In this document: positions 1 to 4,930 of the stretch, piece after piece
How positions within the stretch are numbered: position 1 is the stretch's first letter
Layout: each line of letters starts with the position of its first letter
Source: Ignavibacteriaceae bacterium
GTDB lineage: Bacteria > Bacteroidota > Ignavibacteria > Ignavibacteriales > Ignavibacteriaceae
Direction: 5' to 3'
DNA length: 9,981 nt
NCBI GenBank assembly: GCA_031292465.1
Contig: JARLHB010000518.1
Span: 1-9,981, forward strand
Program-made: the position numbers and the translations under genes
Notes under the pieces: generated by a model
What the model was told of the DNA's origin: nothing
The model's database searches: none
Seen by the model: only the letters and a program-made list of their open reading frames with translations

Positions 1-662
1 CGCAGCGCTTTATAATCGGGACAAATCTTTTCCACCAAATTCCAAAATTTATCTGAGTGGTTCATTTCTTTACGATGGCACAACTCATGCACAATTACAT
101 AATCGATAATTTCTTTTCTGTACTGCACAAGATTAAAATTAAATGACAGGTTCCCCCTTGCAGAGCAGCTTCCCCATCTTGTCTTCTGGTTTCTTATTGA
201 TACTTTATTGATTCTGAAGCCGTACCTGTCAGCCAGTATAGCCGCTCTTTCCGGCATGTATCTTTTTGCAAAACTGCGCAGCCAGAAATTATACAGCTTA
301 GTTAAATCAATTCTGCTCCCTTCGGGACTAACCACTTTTAACTCCCCGCTTTCAAACGAGAGTTTATGCCTGCGTGTAAAAGGCTCATGCACCTGAATAA
401 TTTTTATTTCTCTGCCAAGAAGCAAATATTTTTCATCCTGCTCCTTACGGGAATGCAGGTGCTTTAAAATCCAATCCGCTTTTTGCTTTATAAATCTTTC
501 AGCATCTGATAGCTCATAACCGCGCGGCAGTATAAGCTCAAGATCGCCGCGGCTTATCTGCAGGCGCATATATTTAGCCTTCCTGCTGTGGCGCAGCTTG
601 TACTGAATAGTATTCTGGTTTAATAATATTGAACGGTTATTAATTGGCGCGGAAGGTCTCAA
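1..662 (-). CDS. YgjP/SprT-like zinc metalloprotein (DUF45 family), C-terminus cut by window edge
   Basis: The reading frame is open from a stop at 675-677 to position 1. The family signature is clear. Counting from a TTG at 660-662, WGSCSARGNLSFNF begins near residue 163, and HELCHRKEMNH follows with the HExxH-x5-H zinc ligands His192, His196 and His202 and catalytic-type Glu193. The N-terminal part, with SRKAKYMRLQISRGDLELILP, matches the beta-rich start usual in this family. About 220 residues are present, so only a short C-terminal tail should be missing. The start is uncertain. No ATG lies early enough to keep the N-terminal strand (the first is at 567-569), so TTG at 662 is the best choice. 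A weak promoter-like TATATTTA lies at 694-701. The E. coli homologue YgjP has been described as a nucleotide pyrophosphatase, but most family members are annotated only as metal-dependent hydrolases. The substrate here is unknown. Confidence 0.85.
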   Translation of the reverse strand, partial: MRPSAPINNRSILLNQNTIQYKLRHSRKAKYMRLQISRGDLELILPRGYELSDAERFIKQKADWILKHLHSRKEQDEKYLLLGREIKIIQVHEPFTRRHKLSFESGELKVVSPEGSRIDLTKLYNFWLRSFAKRYMPERAAILADRYGFRINKVSIRNQKTRWGSCSARGNLSFNFNLVQYRKEIIDYVIVHELCHRKEMNHSDKFWNLVEKICPDYKAL

Positions 663-716
663 GAAATATTTTTCTTAAAATTATTTAATTAGATAAATAT
701 ATGAGTTCCAACCCAC

Positions 717-732
717 CCTGCCTACCGGCAGG
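717..732. repeat. GC-rich hairpin CCTGCC-TACC-GGCAGG
   Basis: A 6-bp perfect stem (717-722 with 727-732) closes a 4-nt loop, and a further AGG-type half copy (GGCAGG) follows at 731-736. It stands out sharply in AT-rich surroundings between cysS and the YgjP-like gene. No T-run follows on either strand, so it is not a typical intrinsic terminator. It looks like a copy of an interspersed intergenic repeat. Confidence 0.6.
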
Positions 733-743
733 CAGGCCCTTCA

Positions 744-759
744 CCCCTCCCGGGAGGGG
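744..759. repeat. Perfect 16-bp palindrome CCCCTCCCGGGAGGGG
   Basis: The two 8-nt arms are perfectly self-complementary without a spacer. TTCA at 740-743 and TGAA at 763-766 add a flanking outer pair. It lies 18 bp past the cysS stop codon and only 7 bp beyond the end of the repeat-like block 717-736. The strand leaving cysS has no T-run after it, so termination is possible but not shown. An interspersed palindromic repeat is the preferred reading. Confidence 0.6.
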
Positions 760-777
760 AGCTGAAATGGATAAAAA

Positions 778-2190
778 TTATTTTGATTTTTTATAAGTAG
801 TTTTCTCTTTGCCATCCTGAAGGATAACTCCTATTGCTTTGAGCTCATCTCTAATTTTATCTGAGAGAGCGAAATTCTTTTCTTTCTTTGCCTCAATGCG
901 CAGCTTTATAAAAAGCTCAATAAGGTCGTTCTCAAGCGAAAAATCATTTTGCTGAACCGCGGCTGAAAAATCCAATATCCCTAGAACTCCTTCTGCTGTC
1001 TTTTTAAGGAAGTCTTTTACATCAAGATAAAACTTAACATTTATATTTTCATTCTCGGCAATGGTCCTGTTTACCTCGCGAATAAAATCAAATATCACTC
1101 CGCACGCCTGCGATGAGTTGATATCATCATCCATAGCAGCTTCAAAACTGATTCTGATTTTATCAAAATCAAATGAAGGGTTAATGCCTGCAGTGTTATT
1201 TGCTTTAATTTCTTCTTCAATTTTTTCCGCAAGGTTCTTTAATTTTTCCAGTCCTTTTTCAGCGGAAGATAAAAGGTCATCGCTGAAGTTAAGCGGGCCT
1301 GCATAATGCGTTTGGGCAAATGCCAGCCTTACCGCTTCGGCAGAATATTTTTTAAGTATTTCACGAGCAGTAAGGAAGTTGCCAAGAGATTTGGACATTT
1401 TTTCATTGTCAATATTCAGGAATCCGAAGTGCATCCAGTAGTTAACAAACTTTTTGCCGCTTGCGGCTTCGCTCTGCGCAATTTCGTTTTCATGATGCGG
1501 AAAAATTAAATCATTGCCGCCTGCATGAATATCAAAAGTCTCGCCAAGATGTTTGCAGCTCATGGCAGAGCATTCAATATGCCAGCCGGGGCGCCCGTTT
1601 CCCCATGGGCTTTCCCAGAAAGGCTCGCCTTCTTTGGCTTTCTTCCACAAAGAAAAATCAAGAGGACTCTTTTTCTCTTCATTTATTTCAATTCTTGCGC
1701 CTGATTCAAGTTCATCAATTTTTTTACCGCTCAGCTTGCCGTAACCGACAAATTTGGAAACGTTATAAAACACGTTGCCGTCAATGTTATAAGCAAATCC
1801 TTTTTCTTCCAGCTTCTTTATCAGATTTATTATATCGCCCATATGAGCGGTCGCTCTCGGATATAAATCCGCTTTCTTAATCTTTAATTTCTTTACATCT
1901 TCAAAGAATGCTTTTGCGTAAGTCTCGGCAACAAAAGCTGCTTCTGTTCCCTCTTTAATTGACTTCTTTATTATCTTATCGTCCACATCCGTAAGGTTCA
2001 TTACAAACTTTACATTGTAACCCTTGTACTCAAAGTACCTGCGGATAATATCAGACATGATGAAAGATCGCGCATTGCCTATATGAAAATAATCATATAC
2101 GGTTGGGCCGCATACATATATCTTTACAATTGACGGATCAATTGGGACAAATTCTTCTTTTTTCTTTGTTAAAGTATTATAAATAAGCAT
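778..2190 (-). CDS. cysS: Cysteinyl-tRNA synthetase
   Basis: This class I aminoacyl-tRNA synthetase activates cysteine with ATP and charges tRNA-Cys in the cytoplasm. At 470 residues it has the usual bacterial length. The HIGH-type motif is HIGN at 36-39 within CGPTVYDYFHIGNARS, and KMSKS is at 264-268. The active-site zinc ligands that read the cysteine thiol are all present: Cys27, Cys207 (in WHIECSAMS), His232 and Glu236 (in HHENE). The C-terminal part (about 300-470) is the helical DALR-type domain and anticodon-binding region. The ATG at 2188-2190 gives the standard N-terminus MLIYNTLTKKKEEF. A TAnnTTTG-type element lies just upstream. The gene stands alone: 567 bp of repeat-rich DNA separates it from rluD, and palindromic repeats follow it. 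The product is not in doubt. Confidence 0.98.
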   Translation of the reverse strand: MLIYNTLTKKKEEFVPIDPSIVKIYVCGPTVYDYFHIGNARSFIMSDIIRRYFEYKGYNVKFVMNLTDVDDKIIKKSIKEGTEAAFVAETYAKAFFEDVKKLKIKKADLYPRATAHMGDIINLIKKLEEKGFAYNIDGNVFYNVSKFVGYGKLSGKKIDELESGARIEINEEKKSPLDFSLWKKAKEGEPFWESPWGNGRPGWHIECSAMSCKHLGETFDIHAGGNDLIFPHHENEIAQSEAASGKKFVNYWMHFGFLNIDNEKMSKSLGNFLTAREILKKYSAEAVRLAFAQTHYAGPLNFSDDLLSSAEKGLEKLKNLAEKIEEEIKANNTAGINPSFDFDKIRISFEAAMDDDINSSQACGVIFDFIREVNRTIAENENINVKFYLDVKDFLKKTAEGVLGILDFSAAVQQNDFSLENDLIELFIKLRIEAKKEKNFALSDKIRDELKAIGVILQDGKEKTTYKKSK

Positions 2191-2211
2191 AGATTCTTAA
2201 ATGTTTTTTTA

Positions 2212-2219
2212 CAAATATA
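2212..2219 (-). promoter_or_regulatory. Candidate cysS promoter, -7 element TATATTTG
   Basis: Read on the minus strand, TATATTTG fits the Bacteroidota -7 consensus TAnnTTTG exactly and lies 21 bp before the cysS start codon. No good TTTG -33 element is visible at the expected distance, so this rests on one element only. Confidence 0.4.
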
Positions 2220-2281
2220 CCAAGATTGGAATTAATAAGTTACCTGTTACGACAGAGGATTCCTTTTTATAATTAAAATAA

Positions 2282-2332
2282 TTCCCAAAAGATTATTAAC
2301 CCTCTACAAGGGTCAAATGGATTTATTGGGAA
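2282..2332. repeat. Nested inverted repeat: TTCCCAA/TTGGGAA around a CTACR hairpin
   Basis: The outer arms TTCCCAA (2282-2288) and TTGGGAA (2326-2332) pair over 7 bp. Between them sits the inner hairpin ACCCT-CTACA-AGGGT (2299-2313). The whole could fold as a two-tier structure. The inner hairpin is the plus-strand first member of the array, and positions 2292-2313 are identical to 2543-2564 (a 22-bp direct repeat). Confidence 0.65.
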
Positions 2333-2352
2333 CTATTTTCCTACAAATATGC

Positions 2353-2367
2353 TGCCTCTACGAGGCA
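2353..2367 (+). repeat. CTACR-loop hairpin 2: TGCCT-CTACG-AGGCA
   Basis: A perfect 5-bp stem with a 5-nt CTACG loop. A CTACAAATAT box begins 12 nt before it at 2341. Compared with hairpin 1, the stem differs by paired changes that keep complementarity. Confidence 0.65.
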
Positions 2368-2390
2368 AGAACAAAATGCTTTGACCTGGG

Positions 2391-2409
2391 TTGTTGAAAT
2401 TATCAACAA
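2391..2409. repeat. Hairpin TTGTTGA-AATTA-TCAACAA
   Basis: A perfect 7-bp stem with a 5-nt loop. It sits inside the hairpin array and has the same loop length, but it lacks the CTACR loop. It may be a diverged member or an independent inverted repeat. Confidence 0.5.
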
Positions 2410-2435
2410 TAATCTTAGTTGTAAATAATTTAGAC

Positions 2436-2450
2436 AACGTCGTAGACGTT
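2436..2450 (-). repeat. CTACR-loop hairpin 3 (inverted): AACGT-CTACG-ACGTT
   Basis: On the minus strand this has a perfect 5-bp stem and a CTACG loop. On the same strand a CTACAATTATT box begins at 2462, 12 nt before the hairpin. This mirrors the box-to-hairpin spacing of hairpin 2. Confidence 0.65.
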
Positions 2451-2487
2451 CAATAATTGTAGAGAAATGATAATCACAGAACAAAAA

Positions 2488-2504
2488 TATCCTTGTAGAG
2501 GATA
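2488..2504 (-). repeat. CTACR-loop hairpin 4 (inverted): TATCCT-CTACA-AGGATA
   Basis: On the minus strand a perfect 6-bp stem closes a CTACA loop. No clear CTACAA box lies at the usual distance. Confidence 0.6.
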
Positions 2505-2546
2505 AATATAATTTTTGCATCGACAATAATCATTCCCTACAAATTA

Positions 2547-2567
2547 TTAACCCTCTACAAGGGTTAA
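2547..2567 (+). repeat. CTACR-loop hairpin 5, 8-bp stem TTAACCCT/AGGGTTAA
   Basis: A perfect 8-bp stem closes loop CTACA. A box CTACAAATTATT begins at 2537, 13 nt before the core 15-nt hairpin. Its core and left flank (2543-2564) repeat 2292-2313 exactly. It is the longest stem of the family in the window. Confidence 0.65.
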
Positions 2568-2633
2568 ACTATTCTATTTTGAATCATGTTTCTTTTAAAA
2601 TTCCTGTGTCCGCAATATTTGATGCAGCACTTT

Positions 2634-2660
2634 GTAGGTCGGGCAGGTTTGCCCGACTAC
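2634..2660 (+). repeat. GTAGGTCG-type hairpin A: TCGGGCA-GGTT-TGCCCGA
   Basis: A 7-bp GC-rich stem (2639-2645 with 2650-2656) is extended by GTAG/CTAC (2634-2637 with 2657-2660) across one unpaired G. It shares GTAGGTCG and the loop-flanking CAG with hairpin B, which lies on the other strand 46 bp away. No T-run follows, so an interspersed repeat is preferred over a terminator. Confidence 0.65.
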
Positions 2661-2705
2661 TGTTAATTCCTGAATTTATAAACAATTTATAAAACATACA
2701 GAACT

Positions 2706-2730
2706 GGTCGAACATATCTGTTCGACCTAC
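2706..2730 (-). repeat. GTAGGTCG-type hairpin B: GGTCGAACA-GATA-TGTTCGACC
   Basis: On the minus strand a perfect 9-bp stem closes a 4-nt loop, preceded by GTA. Relative to hairpin A, the stem pairs GG/CC become AA/TT, so pairing is kept. It lies 27 bp past the rluD stop on the strand leaving rluD. Only a weak, distant T-rich stretch follows, so it could help end rluD transcription, but this is not clear. Confidence 0.65.
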
Positions 2731-2757
2731 ATTTTTGGAATATTATCTTTCTCTTGT

Positions 2758-3759
2758 TTACTCCTTGCGGAGTTTATTTAGGAACTCTTTCATATCATCG
2801 GGCAGTTCGGAATCAAAACGGATAAATTTTTCGGTGTGCGGGTGAATAAATCCAAGTGTTTTTGCATGTAAAGCCTGGCGCGGCATAATTTCAAGCAGAT
2901 TCTGAATCCGGCTCTTCATTTTTGGAAGGCTTGCACCATATACAATTTCCCTTCCGCCGTATGTAGGATCGCCGAATATAGGGTGGCCCGTACCGGATAG
3001 ATGCACTCTTATCTGGTGAGTCCTTCCTGTCCTCAAATTCAATTTAAGCAGAGTAGCAAATTCAAACTCTTCCAGCACTTCGTAATATGTAAATGCCGTT
3101 TTACCTTCATCTTTTACGATGGTAAATTTTTTCCTGTCGCTTTTGCTTCTTGCAATGTTAAAATCAATCTCACCTTTGCGGTTTTTAAATTTTCCCCATG
3201 CAACAGCCCAATACTCGCGTTCAATTGAATGTTTTGCAAACTGCGCCGCAAGCTTTGCATGAGTCCATTCATCCTTTGCAACAACAAGCAGTCCGCTTGT
3301 ATCCTTATCAATCCGGTGAACAATACCGGGCCGTTTAAATGGATGTGCTTCATCGGTTTTATTATAATTGCTAAGCTTTTGGGAATGAAACAGCAGCGCA
3401 TTTACAAGCGTGCCTGTATAATTTGCATACGCCGGATGAGCAACCATGCCCGCAGGTTTATTTACAATAAGCAGGTAATCATCCTCAAAAACAATATTAA
3501 GCTTTATGTCTTCCGGTTCTGTTTCTTCAGGGCGCGGGGCAATAGGAATTATTACTTCAACAACATTACCGGGCACCACCTTATAGCTTGGCTTTTCCGT
3601 TTTTGAATTTACAGTTATATAACCTGCTTCAATTAGTTTTTGAATTTTAGTGCGCGTAGCATTTTCAAGCTGGTTAGTCAGAAATAAATCGAGCCGCTCT
3701 TTCCTCTTTCCATCGGGAATTACTATTGTAAATTTTTTTTCTGTTATAAGCTTACTCAT
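2758..3759 (-). CDS. rluD: RluA/RluD-family 23S rRNA pseudouridine synthase
   Basis: The product isomerises uridine to pseudouridine in RNA. The RluD type modifies helix 69 of 23S rRNA. At 333 residues it is normal for an S4-bearing family member. An S4 RNA-binding domain covers about residues 20-75 (ERLDLFLTNQ ... AGYITVNSK). The catalytic domain follows, with LLIVNKPAGMVAHP at 96-109, HRIDKDTSGL at 148-157 carrying the catalytic Asp151, and LRTGRTHQIRVHL at 242-254. The exact target (RluD or another RluA subtype) cannot be fixed from sequence alone, so the symbol is a best match. The ATG at 3757-3759 begins 2 bp after the stop of the endonuclease gene, with no Shine-Dalgarno visible. Translation may therefore depend on the upstream gene, which is odd for a housekeeping gene. 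In this lineage it probably once followed lspA directly (inference). Confidence 0.93.
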   Translation of the reverse strand: MSKLITEKKFTIVIPDGKRKERLDLFLTNQLENATRTKIQKLIEAGYITVNSKTEKPSYKVVPGNVVEVIIPIAPRPEETEPEDIKLNIVFEDDYLLIVNKPAGMVAHPAYANYTGTLVNALLFHSQKLSNYNKTDEAHPFKRPGIVHRIDKDTSGLLVVAKDEWTHAKLAAQFAKHSIEREYWAVAWGKFKNRKGEIDFNIARSKSDRKKFTIVKDEGKTAFTYYEVLEEFEFATLLKLNLRTGRTHQIRVHLSGTGHPIFGDPTYGGREIVYGASLPKMKSRIQNLLEIMPRQALHAKTLGFIHPHTEKFIRFDSELPDDMKEFLNKLRKE

Positions 3760-3761
3760 AG

Positions 3762-4604
3762 TTAATGTTTAAGCTGCTTAATCCATTTACGCACTAATTG
3801 AGGAACGCGTTCAACAACCTCTTGGCCAAACAACGCTTCGGTTAAAAGGCCCATATGTAACATATCGCAAATGCGGCACAAGTAGGATCTGCCGCATGTC
3901 CACCAAGTATAATAGTCATCAACCATTAAATAATGATTTATCTCCCGATTAAGATGATGCCTGGCCTCAGCCAATTCATAACCATCGAGCATGGTTTCAT
4001 AAATGCCGTCAGCAACACGGCTTCCAAATGTTGTAGTATAGTAGTATTCTTTTATTTCCCATATTGCTATTGGATCTATAACATTGGGGAAGGCGCCGTC
4101 TGCTCTTCTTGATAAACTTCTAATTGGAAAGCCGTTTTTTGTAAATGCAGTTAGTTCATGCGGATCGTAATCACAATTAAATTTCTTTAAATTTGCTTCA
4201 ATAAGGATATTAATAATGCAAGTAAAATATGCTTTTGCTTTTTTATCCCCTTTTTGTTTGTTCAGCGGCAAAGGGCAATTGGGTTTATATTCTCTACATA
4301 ACTTATTGTAAAGTGCTTTTGCCTTATTTTTATCAAGGAGGTTTGGACGAACATAATCATTCAGGAAATTGGCTCTATACTGAAAATACTCTATTAGTAA
4401 GTTACCGAACGCAGTTTCGTTATTTTTCGAATATATTTTGCTGCTATTAAGCCCTTGTTTATCGTAAACAGAAACAATTTCTTTAATCGTCGGTACTTTA
4501 ATTATTGAAGATTTTCTTTCTGTATACCCAACTCTTTGGCTAATGAATTTCACATTTGCCCAAAAATCCAATGGCTGGTTTAAAAATTTACTTTTTGCTT
4601 TCAT
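3762..4604 (-). CDS. Putative type II restriction endonuclease (PD-(D/E)xK-like), methyltransferase partner
   Basis: The 280-residue product is not a family whose specificity I recognise. It contains RRADGAFPNVIDPIAIWEIKEYYY at about 166-189. Asp169 followed by a hydrophobic strand ending in Glu183-Ile-Lys185 fits the PD-(D/E)xK nuclease core (Asp177 is an alternative acidic residue). The rest is aromatic-rich and conserved-looking, including TTFGSRVADGIYETMLDGYE (191-210) and the segment around 229-250 with Cys237, Cys243 and Cys246. No membrane segment or signal peptide is seen. The function is inferred mainly from context: it overlaps the XRE regulator gene by 17 bp and is paired with a divergent adenine methyltransferase. 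The start ATG at 4602-4604 is preceded by an A-rich purine stretch, not a strong Shine-Dalgarno. Its stop lies 2 bp before rluD. The target sequence is unknown but should match that of the methyltransferase. Confidence 0.7.
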   Translation of the reverse strand: MKAKSKFLNQPLDFWANVKFISQRVGYTERKSSIIKVPTIKEIVSVYDKQGLNSSKIYSKNNETAFGNLLIEYFQYRANFLNDYVRPNLLDKNKAKALYNKLCREYKPNCPLPLNKQKGDKKAKAYFTCIINILIEANLKKFNCDYDPHELTAFTKNGFPIRSLSRRADGAFPNVIDPIAIWEIKEYYYTTTFGSRVADGIYETMLDGYELAEARHHLNREINHYLMVDDYYTWWTCGRSYLCRICDMLHMGLLTEALFGQEVVERVPQLVRKWIKQLKH

Positions 4605-4842
4605 TTATTCTTTTTTCTAATTCGATTGAAAGCTCAATTATGTTTGTTTTGAAGCATCTTAAAATTGTGCGGAGTTCAATAAGATCAATCCTTCGTTCAC
4701 CACTTTCAATCTTACTAATAAATGACTGCGGCACTTTCAACATATCGGCAAGATCAGACTGCCGCAATCCGGAAGATACCCGTAACTGATATAACAGTTC
4801 CACTAATATCTTATGTTCTTTACTATTAAATGATTTTTTCAT
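4588..4842 (-). CDS. XRE-family HTH regulator, likely controller (C) protein of the R-M system
   Basis: This is a small DNA-binding protein of 84 residues from the ATG at 4840-4842. The helix-turn-helix spans about residues 26-50: QSDLADML forms helix 2 and VPQSFISKIESGERR the recognition helix and following turn, as in Cro/C1-type proteins. An upstream in-frame ATG at 4896 would give 102 residues, but that start would place the palindromic operator (4871-4887) inside the coding region. The extra residues also do not resemble the family, whose members commonly begin with a short MKKS-like N-terminus. The 3' end overlaps the endonuclease start by 17 bp, so the two are co-transcribed and probably translationally coupled. 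It probably binds the palindrome and controls both its own operon and the methyltransferase gene. An orphan or antitoxin-like regulator is the alternative, made less likely by the neighbours. Confidence 0.85.
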   Translation of the reverse strand: MKKSFNSKEHKILVELLYQLRVSSGLRQSDLADMLKVPQSFISKIESGERRIDLIELRTILRCFKTNIIELSIELEKRINESKK

Positions 4843-4849
4843 CAATGAA

Positions 4850-4857
4850 AAACTATA
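4850..4857 (-). promoter_or_regulatory. Weak candidate -7 element of the regulator-endonuclease operon
   Basis: On the minus strand TATAGTTT lies 18 bp downstream of a TTTG at 4876-4879, which sits inside the palindromic operator. The match to TAnnTTTG is imperfect. If used, transcription would begin almost at the regulator start codon, giving a leaderless or near-leaderless mRNA. Confidence 0.25.
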
Positions 4858-4870
4858 TTCTAAAATCGCA

Positions 4871-4887
4871 TATCCCAAATTGGGATA
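4871..4887. promoter_or_regulatory. Palindromic operator TATCCCAA-A-TTGGGATA
   Basis: A perfect 8-bp inverted repeat around one central A lies in the 88-bp gap between the divergent regulator and methyltransferase starts. Its size and symmetry suit a dimeric XRE repressor. It covers the TTG of the likely methyltransferase -33 element and a TTTG of the opposite promoter, so one bound dimer could act on both directions. Confidence 0.7.
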
Positions 4888-4911
4888 ATAGCACATAATT
4901 GTTTATATTTG
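4880..4911 (+). promoter_or_regulatory. Candidate methyltransferase promoter (TTG -33, TATATTTG -7)
   Basis: TATATTTG at 4904-4911 fits the Bacteroidota TAnnTTTG -7 consensus exactly. A TTG at 4880-4882 lies 21 bp upstream, in the expected range for the -33 element, and falls inside the palindromic operator. The predicted start of transcription leaves only a short AT-rich leader before the ATG at 4931. Confidence 0.55.
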
Positions 4912-4930
4912 ATTATAACATTAAAAATAA

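Larger units (their letters stand above)
2191..2757. other. 567-bp gene-free intergenic region packed with hairpin repeats
   Basis: No credible gene is found between cysS and rluD. The stretch holds the cysS promoter candidate (2212-2219), five CTACR-loop hairpins (2299-2313, 2353-2367, 2436-2450, 2488-2504, 2547-2567), an unrelated-loop hairpin at 2391-2409, and two GTAGGTCG hairpins (2634-2660 and 2706-2730). The remaining bases (about 2221-2281 and 2568-2633) are AT-rich, and I see nothing in them. Confidence 0.75.

Noticed and set aside
1061..1880. Several plus-strand frames within cysS
   Set aside because: They are antisense to a fully conserved cysS and encode no family-like sequence.
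2341..2526. A 61-codon minus-strand frame in the cysS-rluD intergenic region
   Set aside because: It is made largely of the hairpin repeats, has no Shine-Dalgarno, no recognisable domain and a composition like random AT-rich DNA.
2282..2567. A possible CRISPR array
   Set aside because: The repeats are only about 15 bp, differ in stem sequence, point both ways and have irregular spacing. No cas gene is nearby.
2706..2730. A standard intrinsic terminator for rluD
   Set aside because: The stem is good, but no T-run directly follows on the minus strand, and the hairpin belongs to a repeat family with a second copy nearby.
3762..4842. A toxin-antitoxin pair instead of a regulator-nuclease pair
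   Set aside because: The larger protein is 280 residues with a PD-(D/E)xK-like signature, and a DNA methyltransferase shares the promoter region. This fits an R-M system better.
4843..4896. Upstream ATG (4896) for the XRE regulator
   Set aside because: It would put the palindromic operator and the likely regulator promoter inside the coding sequence. The internal ATG at 4842 gives the usual family length.
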